Positions 42,871 through 52,040 of a stretch of 64,000 bases of DNA are shown one piece after another. The position numbers and the translations under genes are program-made. The notes beneath the pieces were generated by a model that was not told the origin of the DNA, made no database searches, and saw nothing but the letters and a program-made list of their open reading frames with translations. The stretch spans positions 1,054,001 to 1,118,000 of the forward strand of contig JADJBV010000001.1 of the NCBI GenBank assembly GCA_016703535.1. Direction: 5' to 3'. The stretch comes from Deltaproteobacteria bacterium. Lineage in GTDB: Bacteria; Myxococcota; Kuafuiibacteriia; Kuafuiibacteriales; Kuafuiibacteriaceae. How positions within the stretch are numbered: position 1 is the first letter of the stretch; every line of letters starts with the position of its first letter.

Positions 42871-43057
42871 AGTGTCCCGTCCGGGAAGTTCGGATCACGT
42901 TCGCGCTCGTCCTTTTCGCCGCTGCTCGACGCGCGGCCTGCGGCCGCCCTTTCGGGCTCCTCGGTCATTGGGGGCAACCCAACTCCCTCCGGAGCGCGTC
43001 GATCAGCGACGAAAAATCCTTCGCGGGAACATGATCGAACTTCCCGGACGGGACACT
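42871..43057. mobile_element. MITE-like element with long terminal inverted repeats
   Basis: A 187-bp element whose left end AGTGTCCCGTCCGGGAAG is found inverted at the right end (43057 leftward). The perfect match extends 22 bases, then continues with a few mismatches to about 36 bases. It has no coding capacity. Its right end supplies two bases of the stop codon of the MBL-fold gene (43056-43058). No target duplication is evident. Confidence 0.75.
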
Positions 43058-44000
43058 AGAGGGACTGATGGCCGAGGTAGACCCGCAGGGTGGGGTGGGT
43101 CTTTTGGAGGGCGGTCAGGTTGAGCAAGGCGGCTCGGTTTTGGGCTTGGTCCGCGGTGAAGTCGCCCGGCTCGACCTCGTGTTCCCAACCGAACTTGGTG
43201 TGGCAGGTGTCGCCGGTGAGGAGGACGGGGCCTTCGGTGCTGCGGATCAGGTAAGCGACGCTGCCCGGCGTGTGGCCCGGGGCTGAGATGGCGTAGACCG
43301 AGCCGTCGCCGAAGAGATCCAGGACCCCGGCCGAACGCCCATCGGGATCCGGTTGGAACTCCAGCTCCGAGAGGGGCGGCAAGTGGGCCAAGGTCCGATC
43401 GGTCGAGCCTTGGACGAAGGCGTTGAGGAAGCTGCGGGCGCCGCCTTCACCAGGGCCGGTGTAGACCGGGGTCCCGGCCGGGACGTCGGGCAGACCCATC
43501 ACGTGGTCCAGGTGGAGGTGGGTCATCAACACGCCGGCCACCTTGGTCGGCTGAGCGGCCAGCCAACTTTTGGTGTCTTGATGAATCTTCAGCGCCTCGG
43601 CGTTCATCCCGGCCCGAACCAGGCCTCGCACCGCGGCTCGGTCCGGGTCGTCTCGGAGGGCCGCCTCCACGCCGGTGTCGACCAAAAACAGGCCCCGGGT
43701 CGGGTGGCGCAGGGCGTAGAAGTAGATCTGGATCGGCTCGTCGCCGTCCTCGAGGCCGGCCTTTTGGGCCTCCGGGTGCTCCAGGTTGATGAGGCCTGCC
43801 CGGGTCACGACCCAGTCGGCGGCCAGGACTCGCTCGAAGTGGATCGGGCCTGGGGCCTCCAGGTTTTGCTCCATGGCCGAGGTCCGACTGGAGGTGCCCA
43901 AGCCGGCCGGCTGGGTGTCGTGGCTGGTGGTTTGACAGGCCAAGGTGCTCGAGAGGAGCAACAGGCCCAAGCGGGGGAGGGTTCGTTCGGTCGTCTTCAT
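43056..44000 (-). CDS. MBL-fold metallohydrolase lipoprotein (lactonase-like)
   Basis: A 314-residue protein with a lipoprotein signal (LGLLLLSSTLAC, lipid Cys at about 22). The metallo-beta-lactamase fold follows with the zinc motif THLHLDHVMG, then SAPGHTPGSVAY, LLTGDTCHTKF and a terminal LGHQ. Spacing and GHTPGS resemble AHL-lactonase (AiiA/AttM) type hydrolases. All ligand motifs are present. The protein ends two residues after LGHQ, where relatives usually carry a longer tail, because a MITE-like element supplies the stop. It is divergent from a LysR gene that probably controls it. The substrate is unknown. Confidence 0.85.
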   Translation of the reverse strand: MKTTERTLPRLGLLLLSSTLACQTTSHDTQPAGLGTSSRTSAMEQNLEAPGPIHFERVLAADWVVTRAGLINLEHPEAQKAGLEDGDEPIQIYFYALRHPTRGLFLVDTGVEAALRDDPDRAAVRGLVRAGMNAEALKIHQDTKSWLAAQPTKVAGVLMTHLHLDHVMGLPDVPAGTPVYTGPGEGGARSFLNAFVQGSTDRTLAHLPPLSELEFQPDPDGRSAGVLDLFGDGSVYAISAPGHTPGSVAYLIRSTEGPVLLTGDTCHTKFGWEHEVEPGDFTADQAQNRAALLNLTALQKTHPTLRVYLGHQSL

Positions 44001-44026
44001 GGAGCGGACCGTAGGTTATCCAAGAA

Positions 44027-44063
44027 CGGATGAAAATATACGAATAATGCAATATACTATCCG
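44027..44063. promoter_or_regulatory. AT-rich divergent promoter with dyad, LysR/MBL gene pair
   Basis: The 66-bp gap between the divergent genes is strikingly AT-rich in this GC-rich genome. It is bounded by CGGAT (44027) and ATCCG (ending 44063) as an inverted pair with further partial symmetry of ATATA inside. It is the expected position of a LysR-type operator overlapping both promoters. Confidence 0.5.
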
Positions 44064-44066
44064 AAA

Positions 44067-44951
44067 ATGGATATCCCTTGGGACGACCTCCGACTCTTTT
44101 TGGCGGTGGCGGAGGCCGGCAGCCTGAGCGGCGCGGCCCGGCAGCTGCGGCTCGGCCAACCCACGATCAGCCGGCGCCTGGCCTTCCTGGAGGATCAGCT
44201 CGGTTATTCGCTGTTCCGCCGAGGGGTGGCCGGGGCGGTCTTGACCCACGAGGGCGAGCGACTCCTCGACCCGGCCCGACGTATGGCCGAGTGGGCCGGC
44301 GAAGCCACCCGGGCCGCCGAAAAGCAGGACCATCAGCCCCGGGGTTTGGTTCGGCTCACGGCGCCGCCCGGCGTGGCCTTCGACTTCCTGGTGGGTTTTG
44401 CGGCGGATCTTCAAAAGCAGCTGCCCTTGATCCGGCTGGAGCTGCTCTCGACCACCCAATACCTGGACCTGGGTCGTCGAGAAGCGGATCTGGCGCTGCG
44501 GGGCCGGCCCGCGGAACACCGGGATCAGGTGCTGGTGGCGACCTTGGAGCACGAGGTCGCGCCCTTCGTCAGCCGGGGCTACCGAAAGCGCCTCAAAAAA
44601 GGCGCGGGCCTTTCGGACCTGGCCTGGATCGCCTGGGCCCCGCCCTTCGATCAGATGGTGCCCAACCCCCCGCTGGCGGCGGCGGTGCCCGGCTTCGTGC
44701 CGGCCTTCACCTCCGACGACTACCTGATCCAAATGCGGGCTGCCGAGGCCGGTTTGGGGGCGGTCTTCAAGGCCAAGATCCAGCACCGTTACCTCCCCAA
44801 AAGTGAGCTGGTGCCGTTGCCCATCTCACTGGGGCCGGCGGGCCGGAGCGCGACCCACCTGGTCTCGACCAAAAGTGCCCTGGAGATCGGTCGGGTGAGG
44901 GCGGTGGCCGAACGGCTGGCCGAGGAGATGGGCAAGGTTCGGCCGCTTTGA
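44067..44951 (+). CDS. LysR-family transcriptional regulator
   Basis: A 294-residue regulator. The N-terminal winged helix-turn-helix is typical (DDLRLFLAVAEAGSLSGAARQLRLGQPTISRRLAFLEDQLG shortened pattern: LFLAVAEAGSLSGAARQL, QPTISRRLAFLE), followed by the linker helix and an effector-binding domain from about residue 90 (VRLTAPPGVAFDF; DLALRGRP). It starts at ATG 44067, 66 bases from the divergent MBL-fold gene, which is its likely target. The inducer is unknown. It lacks membrane segments and is presumably a cytoplasmic tetramer. Confidence 0.92.
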   Translation: MDIPWDDLRLFLAVAEAGSLSGAARQLRLGQPTISRRLAFLEDQLGYSLFRRGVAGAVLTHEGERLLDPARRMAEWAGEATRAAEKQDHQPRGLVRLTAPPGVAFDFLVGFAADLQKQLPLIRLELLSTTQYLDLGRREADLALRGRPAEHRDQVLVATLEHEVAPFVSRGYRKRLKKGAGLSDLAWIAWAPPFDQMVPNPPLAAAVPGFVPAFTSDDYLIQMRAAEAGLGAVFKAKIQHRYLPKSELVPLPISLGPAGRSATHLVSTKSALEIGRVRAVAERLAEEMGKVRPL

Positions 44952-45085
44952 GGTCTTCCGAGGTCGGTCGTGTGGGTGAAGGTAGGTTTGCGGCCGGCCA
45001 CGAACATGCGGCCCCGGGGCACCCGCGGTACACTGGGCGCCGCTTGACTGGGGAAGCACCAAAGTCCGGGCCGGGTTCACAAGGG

Positions 45086-45673
45086 GTGCCCGTCGAAGAA
45101 GCGGCCGTGGAAGCGGTCAGCGTGGAAGAAGATCCCGAAGCTGAGCTCGACAAAGGACCGGTGACGGTCGGGGACCTGATGGACGGCACCGTCGACGCCG
45201 CCACCTTCCTCGCCACCTCGGCCAAACGCCTGGTCGATCGCGGTCGTTATCGAAAGTTGCGGATCAGCCGCAAAGGCAAGCCGCTGCTCCCGGACATCCC
45301 GCTGGCGGCGGTGGCGGCGGTGGAGGCGGCGTCTTTGTACGGCGCGGGCTTCGCGCGGGTCCTGGCGGTCAACATCGGCGCCCGTTTCCTCTTCGATCTG
45401 GAGGTGGTCAACGAGGCGGACCGCTTCTTCAAGACCGGCGTCGAGCGGTTTTTGGAGGGGGACCTCGAGCGGGCCGAGCCGGCGTTTTTGCGGGCGGTGA
45501 CCATCGACGACACCCACGCCGCGGCGTACCTGCAGTTGGGGGTGCTCTATCGGATGCAGGGCGACGTGAAGAAGGCGCGGCCTTTGCTGGAGCGAGCCAT
45601 GAGCCTCGATCCCACCGGCGAGTTGGGCCGGAAGGCGGGCGACGTCTTGCGCGCCTTGGGAGAGAGCCGCTGA
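45086..45673 (+). CDS. DUF4342-like / TPR protein
   Basis: A 196-residue protein if started at GTG 45086; the frame is open further upstream and the start is uncertain because no clear ribosome site exists. Residues about 30-100 contain RYRKLRISRKGKPLLPDIPL followed by a hydrophobic Ala-rich segment, reminiscent of DUF4342. The C-terminal part is a TPR unit (GVERFLEGDLERAEPAFLRA; AYLQLGVLYRMQGDVKKARP). Its stop is immediately followed by the ATG of the next gene, so the two are co-translated. Confidence 0.65.
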   Translation: MPVEEAAVEAVSVEEDPEAELDKGPVTVGDLMDGTVDAATFLATSAKRLVDRGRYRKLRISRKGKPLLPDIPLAAVAAVEAASLYGAGFARVLAVNIGARFLFDLEVVNEADRFFKTGVERFLEGDLERAEPAFLRAVTIDDTHAAAYLQLGVLYRMQGDVKKARPLLERAMSLDPTGELGRKAGDVLRALGESR

Positions 45674-47308
45674 ATGAAGAAGCCCGAGCTGCGCCCCAAG
45701 GCACGGGCCGGGCTTTGTTCGGCGGACCACAGCAAACGTGGGCAACGGCTGGTTTCGGTGTTGGATCCAGCCCGGGCCAAGGTCACTTTGCTCGAGCCCT
45801 GGGAACACGCGATCTTGGTCTTGGCCGATGGGACCCGGAGCCTCAACGACCTGGCGGGGCTGTTGGGCAGCGGCATCGCCGGCGAGATCATCACCGAACG
45901 GACCTTGGAGCGTTGCCTCAAGTACTTTGAGCAAGAAGAGCTGATCGAACCGTTGGGATTGCGGCAACGTTCGATGAGCGTCGGGCCGGCCGGACCCCGG
46001 ACCTTGGCGCACCTGCAGCAGGCGTATCGGGAGTGGCACAAAGATCCGGTGAAGACCGGCCAGATCTTGACCGGCCTGTTGCCGATCGATCCGCCGAACA
46101 CACCCGAGCCGCAGGCCGTGCCGGCCGGGTTGTCGCCGACCGTGGCCTTGCCGCCGGATCCCCAACCCTTGGCGATCGGCTCGACGTTGACCGTGGGGGC
46201 CTCCAATGGCCAGGGGCCCGCGTTGGTCAGCGTGCTCGGCCCGGAGCGCCAAAACGGCCGAGCCGGGGAGCCGGCGACGGAGATCGGCGCTTTGGCGGGT
46301 GACGATCATGAGGAGCGGCTCCCGGTGGCCGATCTCCTGCGGGCGGTCGACGACGACTTCGAGCGGCTCGCGCCCAAACCCGTGGCCAAAGGGCCCAAGA
46401 CCTTGCCGCCGGTGAAGGCCATCGGTGGCTTCGCTGAGATCCCCGCCGCCCATGACGGCAAGGGCAACGGCAAGAAGTTGATCGTCGAGGACCCGGTGTT
46501 GTCGGGCATCGTCAAGGCCCGAGAGGCCCGCACCGGCGCCAGTTCGGTCGCCGCCAACCCCGAGGTGGCCCTCAACCCGACGATGGTCGGGCGCCCGCCC
46601 GAAGAGGGGAGTGGCCCGCCGATCCCGGTGGTGCCGGCGCGTTCGGCCTCGGCCCGGACCAGCCCCGGTGAACGGGTCGGCGCGATGATCGGCCCCGAGC
46701 CCCGGAGCCGGCCCAGCCAACCGCCGGTGAAGGTCGCCGACGTCGATCCACTGCTCGAGGAGACCCAACAGCTGGAGCTCAACACCGAAAGTGTGGCGGC
46801 CCGGCGTTTGGTGTCGGGCCTTGCGATCGAGGTGCCCCGGGCCGCCGACGGTGAACCAACCACCTCCCAGACCAGCGCGCACCTCTCCAAGAAGGCCGCC
46901 GACGTCTTCGAACTTTTGCGGAAGGCCGGACTGTCGGCCCGCAGTGATGCGGAGCTCGATCTGGCGCCCCGATCTGGGGGGCCGAGGCGGCGCCTCCACC
47001 CCGCCCGGGCCGAGGCCTTTCAAAAGGCCCTCGAAAGTTTGACCGCTGGGGATCTGGACGTGGCCCTCGGGCACTTTCGCCACCTAGAGGCCGAGCTGCC
47101 GGGTTCGGCTCGGGTCAAGGCCTTCATCGAGGCGATCCGCTCGGTGCGGGGCGAAACCGAGGTCACCTCCGAGATCGCCCTCGATCACTTCGAGGGCCTC
47201 TTGGAAGACGCCTTGGCCTACGGCCGTTGCCCCCGCTGTTTGTCGATGATGGCGCCGGACAGCCGACGTTGTGCGGCCTGCACCTTCGAGCTCGATCGGG
47301 CCCGCTGA
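45674..47308 (+). CDS. PqqD-like / disordered / zinc-ribbon protein
   Basis: A 544-residue protein. Residues about 20-100 look like a PqqD-type winged-helix (LVSVLDPARAKVTLLEPWEH; LADGTRSLNDLAGLLG). The middle (about 120-420) is Pro-rich and low in structure. A helical TPR-like pair lies at about 450-500 (EAFQKALESLTAGDLDVALGH). The C-terminus is a zinc ribbon CPRC-x8-CAAC (about 518-533). It begins directly after the stop of the DUF4342-like gene. It may be a scaffold linked to motility or signalling; function unknown. Confidence 0.65.
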   Translation: MKKPELRPKARAGLCSADHSKRGQRLVSVLDPARAKVTLLEPWEHAILVLADGTRSLNDLAGLLGSGIAGEIITERTLERCLKYFEQEELIEPLGLRQRSMSVGPAGPRTLAHLQQAYREWHKDPVKTGQILTGLLPIDPPNTPEPQAVPAGLSPTVALPPDPQPLAIGSTLTVGASNGQGPALVSVLGPERQNGRAGEPATEIGALAGDDHEERLPVADLLRAVDDDFERLAPKPVAKGPKTLPPVKAIGGFAEIPAAHDGKGNGKKLIVEDPVLSGIVKAREARTGASSVAANPEVALNPTMVGRPPEEGSGPPIPVVPARSASARTSPGERVGAMIGPEPRSRPSQPPVKVADVDPLLEETQQLELNTESVAARRLVSGLAIEVPRAADGEPTTSQTSAHLSKKAADVFELLRKAGLSARSDAELDLAPRSGGPRRRLHPARAEAFQKALESLTAGDLDVALGHFRHLEAELPGSARVKAFIEAIRSVRGETEVTSEIALDHFEGLLEDALAYGRCPRCLSMMAPDSRRCAACTFELDRAR

Positions 47309-47329
47309 TCGCCGGTGTTCGCGGTGGGC

Positions 47330-48022
47330 TCAGAACGGCAGCTCGATCGACTCGGACAAAAAGCGCATCAGCGGCGTGCCGGCTTTGGCCCGCTCCACCA
47401 CTTGCATCAGGAAGTCCGACGATAACGCGTCTCGCTCCTTGAAGGGGGTGACGCCGATGAAGTCCTTGCGTTTGATCGCCTCCAGCTCGGGGTGATCGGG
47501 GTCGAAGCCTTTGGGCGGGCGCTTCAGGCTTTCGCCCTGGAGTTGGTAGTGGGGGTTGAAGGCCTTGGCGCCAATCGCTTTTTTCCACGCCTTGGGATCT
47601 TCGGCGATCCGGGTCCGGATCTGCTGCAACGGCTCGGGCTCTGGGTGCCAAAGGCCGCAGCCAAAGAACACCGAGCCCGGTTCGAGGTGCAGGTAGTAGC
47701 CCGGGGCGTGGACGTCTTTGCCGGCTTCATGACGGAACTGGGCCGAGGCGTGGGTCTTGTAGGGCGTCTTGTCTTTGGAGAAGCGGGTGTCCCGGTGGAT
47801 CCGAAAGAGGGAGCCGCCGACCGGCCTGGGATCCGCGACATAGTGACGGCTGATCTTCTTCAGGTGGGGGCCGAAGTCGGCGATGAAGGACAGGAGCGGG
47901 CCTTTGACGTCGGCCTCGTAGCGAGCCTTGTTTTCGGCGAACCAGGTCCGGTCGTTGTTCACCGCCAGCTCCCGCAGGAACTGAAAGAGGGCCGGGCGAA
48001 AGTGAGGCGCGGGCTTCTTCAC
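47330..48022 (-). CDS. DUF2461 family protein
   Basis: A 230-residue protein matching the TIGR02453/DUF2461 pattern: FLRELAVNNDRTWFAENKARYE near the N-terminus, DPRPVGGSLFRIHRDTRFSKDKTPYKTH in the middle (here given as segments VGGSLFRIHRDTRFS and KDKTPYKTHASAQFRH), GYYLHLEPG and the C-terminal DFLMQVVERAK. Full length for the family. Cytoplasmic; biochemical role unknown. It is divergent from mrfA (89 bp between starts) and convergent with the zinc-ribbon gene (21 bp). Confidence 0.9.
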   Translation of the reverse strand: MKKPAPHFRPALFQFLRELAVNNDRTWFAENKARYEADVKGPLLSFIADFGPHLKKISRHYVADPRPVGGSLFRIHRDTRFSKDKTPYKTHASAQFRHEAGKDVHAPGYYLHLEPGSVFFGCGLWHPEPEPLQQIRTRIAEDPKAWKKAIGAKAFNPHYQLQGESLKRPPKGFDPDHPELEAIKRKDFIGVTPFKERDALSSDFLMQVVERAKAGTPLMRFLSESIELPF

Positions 48023-48111
48023 GGGCCCGGATCTACTGCCGGCGCCCGGGAAACGAAATCCGCCGATCGGGAACTTGTGTACAGTGGTGAACGACTATAC
48101 AGTGAACGCGC

Positions 48112-50523
48112 ATGCAGGTTATTGAGGGTAACTTCCGTCGTCCAGCCCCCCCTTGGTCGGGCCTTCGGGGGTTGAGCCAGGTGCTGGAGGCCTGGCGGGG
48201 CGGGGCGGTGGGGTCCAGTTTGGTCCTCGATCGGGTGTTGCCCGCCAAAGAGGCCCGGTACGCGCCCTTGCCCGAGGGGTTGGCCGAGCCGGTCCGGCGG
48301 GCCCTGGTGGGGCGGGGCCTCCAGCAACTTTACCTGCACCAAGCCGAGGTCTTTCGGCGGGCCCAGGCCGGCGAACACGTGGTCGTGGCCACCCCCACCG
48401 CTTCGGGCAAAAGCCTCGCTTATAACCTTCCGGTTATGCACATCTTTGCCCGCTCCGAGGGGGCGCGGGCTCTGTACCTGTTCCCGACCAAAGCGTTGGC
48501 CCGGGACCAAGAACATTCCTTGCGGGGGTTCCTCAGCGAAGCGGGCCTGACCCACGGCGCGGTCACCTACGACGGCGACACCCCTGGCGACGCCCGCCGC
48601 AGCGCTCGGGACCGGGCCGGCGTGTTGATCACCAACCCGGACATGCTCCACACCGGCATCCTGCCGCACCACGCCCACTGGGGGCGCTTCTTCGCCAACC
48701 TGCGCTACGTGGTCATCGACGAGCTGCACACCTATCGCGGCGTCTTCGGGGCCCACCTGGCCAACGTGTTGCGGCGGCTCTTGCGGATCGCGGCCTTCCA
48801 CGGCGCCGCGCCCCAGCTTTTGTTTTCTTCGGCGACCATCGGCAACCCGGCGGAACACGCCAGCCTCTTGTGTGGCTTGCCGGTGAGTTTGGTCGATGAG
48901 AGCGGGGCGCCCACCGGGCCAAGGCACGTGGTCTGCTACGACCCGCCGGTGATCAACGCCGAACTGGGCCTGCGGGCCAGCGCCATCAAGAGTGCGGTGC
49001 GTTTGGCCAGCGAGTTGATCCAGGCCGGAGTGTCGACGCTGATCTTCGGGCAGAGCCGCAACACCGTCGAGGTGATGCTGAAGTATCTGCGGGACGCCTT
49101 GGGAGACTCGGCGATCGACTCGGGTCAGGTGCAGGCCTATCGAGGCGGATATCTGGCCGACACCCGGCGGCGCATCGAAGAGGGGCTGCGGTCGGGGGCC
49201 GTGAAGGGGGTGGTGGCGACCAACGCCCTCGAGTTGGGCATCGACATCGGGGCCTTGGACGCGGTGATCAACGTTGGTTACCCGGGGACCATGGCCGGCC
49301 TGTGGCAACGGTTTGGGCGCGCCGGCCGCCGGCAAGAGCCGAGCCTAGGGCTGTTGGTGACCACCAGCGCGCCCCTCGATCAATATTTCGCGCGAGATCC
49401 GGAGCTGTTGATGTCGGCGCCGGTGGAGGAGGCCCGGATCGATCCCGACAACTTGGAGATCCTGCTGTCTCACCTGAAGTGTGCGGCTTTTGAGTTGCCC
49501 TTCGAGGCCGGTGAGGCCTTTGGGCGGGTGCCGCCGCCGGCGGTTGGTGACGCCCTCGGCTTTTTGACCGAACACCAGGTGGTGCAGCCGGTGCCGGGCC
49601 GCAACGGCAAGACGGTCTATCACTGGTCGAGCGACGCCTACCCGGCCAACAACGTCTCGTTGCGGAGCGCCAGCTTCGACAACTTTGTGATCATCGACGT
49701 GGCTCGGACCAAAACCATCGCCGAGATGGACTTCCGCTCGACCCACACCATGCTCCACGAGCAGGCCATCTATCAGCACGACGGCGAGCAGTACCAAGTC
49801 GAGCGGCTCGACTACGACAACCACAAGGCCTACGTGCGGAAGGTCGAGCCCGACTACTACACCACCGCTTTGACCCACGTGCGGGTGTCGGTGTTGGAGG
49901 AGGCCAGGAGCGAGTGGTTGCCGGCCACTGGGGCGGGTGCGCCGGGGCTGGGGCTCTACACGGGCTTGGGCGACGTCAACGTGGTCGAGAAGGTGGTCGG
50001 CTACAAGAAGATCAAGTTCCACACCCACGAAAACCTCGGCTACGGCGACGTGGACCTGCCGGCCATCGAAAAGCCGACCACCGCCTTTTGGCTCACCATC
50101 CCCGAGGCCTTGTTGTCGGTCATCGATGTGCCTCGGGGCGTCATGTTGGACGCACTTCGGGGCTTGTTGTCGGCGATGCACGCGGTGGCGGCGGTGGGCC
50201 TGATGATGGATCCGCGGGACCTGGGCCAGACCTTGGTCGATGAACCTGGGGTGGGGGCGCCGGCGGGGCCGATGGCCGAGGCGCGGCACTTCGAGCCGAC
50301 CATGTATCTCTACGACTCGGTGGCCGGGGGTTCGGGGCTGGCGCCGCGGCTCTACGAAGAACGAGAGACCATCTTGCGGCGGGCTCAGCGGTTGATCGCC
50401 GGCTGCCCCTGTGAGGTTGGTTGTCCTTCGTGTGTGGGGCCGGTGGTGGGCGTCAGCGAACCGCTGCACGGGCGCAAGGCCTTGGCGCTGCGTTGGTTGT
50501 TGGTGTTGGGCGTGGAGGGCTGA
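48112..50523 (+). CDS. mrfA: MrfA-type DEAD/DEAH-box repair helicase
   Basis: An 803-residue superfamily 2 helicase with a C-terminal DUF1998-type region, the MrfA (YprA)/Hrq1 family that with MrfB repairs mitomycin C adducts in Bacillus subtilis. Motif I is TPTASGKS (94-101), motif II DELH (about 205), SSATIGNP is motif III, TLIFGQSRN opens domain 2, and QRFGRAGRR is motif VI. The zinc-type cysteines CPCEVGCPSC lie near residue 770. The stop is 3 bases before mrfB. A short AT-containing gap upstream holds its promoter. Confidence 0.92.
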   Translation: MQVIEGNFRRPAPPWSGLRGLSQVLEAWRGGAVGSSLVLDRVLPAKEARYAPLPEGLAEPVRRALVGRGLQQLYLHQAEVFRRAQAGEHVVVATPTASGKSLAYNLPVMHIFARSEGARALYLFPTKALARDQEHSLRGFLSEAGLTHGAVTYDGDTPGDARRSARDRAGVLITNPDMLHTGILPHHAHWGRFFANLRYVVIDELHTYRGVFGAHLANVLRRLLRIAAFHGAAPQLLFSSATIGNPAEHASLLCGLPVSLVDESGAPTGPRHVVCYDPPVINAELGLRASAIKSAVRLASELIQAGVSTLIFGQSRNTVEVMLKYLRDALGDSAIDSGQVQAYRGGYLADTRRRIEEGLRSGAVKGVVATNALELGIDIGALDAVINVGYPGTMAGLWQRFGRAGRRQEPSLGLLVTTSAPLDQYFARDPELLMSAPVEEARIDPDNLEILLSHLKCAAFELPFEAGEAFGRVPPPAVGDALGFLTEHQVVQPVPGRNGKTVYHWSSDAYPANNVSLRSASFDNFVIIDVARTKTIAEMDFRSTHTMLHEQAIYQHDGEQYQVERLDYDNHKAYVRKVEPDYYTTALTHVRVSVLEEARSEWLPATGAGAPGLGLYTGLGDVNVVEKVVGYKKIKFHTHENLGYGDVDLPAIEKPTTAFWLTIPEALLSVIDVPRGVMLDALRGLLSAMHAVAAVGLMMDPRDLGQTLVDEPGVGAPAGPMAEARHFEPTMYLYDSVAGGSGLAPRLYEERETILRRAQRLIAGCPCEVGCPSCVGPVVGVSEPLHGRKALALRWLLVLGVEG

Positions 50524-50526
50524 GCG

Positions 50527-52017
50527 GTGGACTTTCAGGCTCGGCTGAAGCGTCTGGCCCAGCAACACTCTTCGATTGGACCGGCCCAGCGGCGGGTCGA
50601 TCCGGAGGGCGTCGCCACCGGGACGGCGTGGCGGAACGAAGGTGTGCCGGCGGTGGGGGTGGACCCACTGCTGCAGGCCCGGGTCGAGGCCCAACGTCAG
50701 GACACCTTGGAGGAGCTGCGGGGCCTGATCGCCCGAGCCGAAGCTCGAGGACGACCGGTCGAGGGGGCAGGGCCCAGCGGGCCGCCGGCTTCACTCCCGG
50801 GGCAGCGGGTCGAGACCCGCCTGGGGTCGGTGCGTTTGGTCGATCACTTTTTGGATCCCGATCACCACCACGGCCGAGTGCCCATCGATGGCGCGTTGAC
50901 CCCCGACGGGGAGGTGGTCTCGATGTTGGCCTTGGACCCCGGTCTGCGGGGCATCAACTGGCAACGGGCTCTGTACCTGGACACCGAAACGACGGGCCTG
51001 TCGGGGGGCACCGGCACTCTGCCGTTTTTGGTGGGCTGCGCCTGGTTCGAAGATCAGAGCCTGCGGGTGGAGCAACTTTTTCTGGAGTCCCCGGCCGACG
51101 AGCCGGCGCTGCTCGAGCGGCTGCGGGGGCACATCGAGGCCGCCTCGTGCCTCGTCAGCTACAACGGCAAGGCCTTCGACTGGCCACTTTTGCTCGGCCG
51201 CTACGTGATGGCCCGGGCCGCGCCGCCGCCGTTGCGACCCCACTTGGATCTGCTGCATGTGGCCCGGCGTTGTTTCCGGCGGCGTTTGGGGTCGGTGCGG
51301 CTGGTGGAGATCGAGGAGGGGGTGCTCGGGATGCGCCGGGAGCGGGACGTCGACGGCGCTGAGATCCCCGGCTTGTATTGGTCGTTTTTGCGGCACCGGG
51401 ATGGCACCGCCATGCAACAGGTGCTGGAGCACAACGCCAACGATCTGGTGGCGTTGGCGGCGCTCCTTGGTTTTGTGGCCGAGCGGGGCAAAGAGGTGGC
51501 GCTCCACGATGATCCGGTGGACCACCTGGCGTTGGCCGAGGTGGCGGTAAAGGCCAAACAAAAAGAGCGAGCCCTGGCGTTCGTGCGAGCGGCCTTCGAA
51601 GGGGGAGGGGACGCGGAGCTGACGGTCCGGGCCGGCTTGCTCTACGCCGAGCTGCTGGGAAAAAGGAAGGCGATCGCCGAGGCCCGGGGGGTGCTGGATC
51701 AGGCCTTGGAGGCGGCGGGGCGTTCGCCCGCCTTGGCCGCTCCGGTGCACTTGGCCTTGGCCAAGTTGTGGGAACATCGCCTCAAAGATCCGACTCGGGC
51801 CGAGGTGCACGCCCGGGCCACCGAACTCGCCGAAGGGGCCCGTGAACACCTGCGGCGCCGGGCGCGTTTGACCAAAAAGTTGGAGCGGGCCGCCGCCCGG
51901 GCCGCGTTGCCGCCGCCCAAAAAGGGGCGGCGTCGATCGAAGGTGGACCCTCAAGTGGGGGTCCGGATGGCCGCGGTGAACCTGGAGGTGAACGAACCAC
52001 CCGGGATCTTCGGCTGA
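50527..52017 (+). CDS. mrfB: MrfB-like DEDDh exonuclease with TPR tail
   Basis: A 496-residue protein. The RNase H-like exonuclease domain (about 150-335) has LYLDTETTGLSGGTGT (DxE), SYNGKAFDWPLLLGR (third acidic residue) and the HNANDLVALAAL segment (H-x4-D end of the DEDDh set). The C-terminal part is helical and TPR-like, then very basic (PPPKKGRRRS). The order mrfA-mrfB and the motifs match the B. subtilis YprA-YprB pair, in which helicase and exonuclease act together on DNA adducts. It starts at GTG 50527. Confidence 0.88.
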   Translation: MDFQARLKRLAQQHSSIGPAQRRVDPEGVATGTAWRNEGVPAVGVDPLLQARVEAQRQDTLEELRGLIARAEARGRPVEGAGPSGPPASLPGQRVETRLGSVRLVDHFLDPDHHHGRVPIDGALTPDGEVVSMLALDPGLRGINWQRALYLDTETTGLSGGTGTLPFLVGCAWFEDQSLRVEQLFLESPADEPALLERLRGHIEAASCLVSYNGKAFDWPLLLGRYVMARAAPPPLRPHLDLLHVARRCFRRRLGSVRLVEIEEGVLGMRRERDVDGAEIPGLYWSFLRHRDGTAMQQVLEHNANDLVALAALLGFVAERGKEVALHDDPVDHLALAEVAVKAKQKERALAFVRAAFEGGGDAELTVRAGLLYAELLGKRKAIAEARGVLDQALEAAGRSPALAAPVHLALAKLWEHRLKDPTRAEVHARATELAEGAREHLRRRARLTKKLERAAARAALPPPKKGRRRSKVDPQVGVRMAAVNLEVNEPPGIFG

Positions 52018-52040
52018 GCGGGCGCGGGCCGGTCCCCGTC

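Noticed and set aside
45077..47083. 668-residue minus-strand reading frame
   Set aside because: Antisense to two adjacent plus-strand genes that have TPR and zinc-ribbon motifs.
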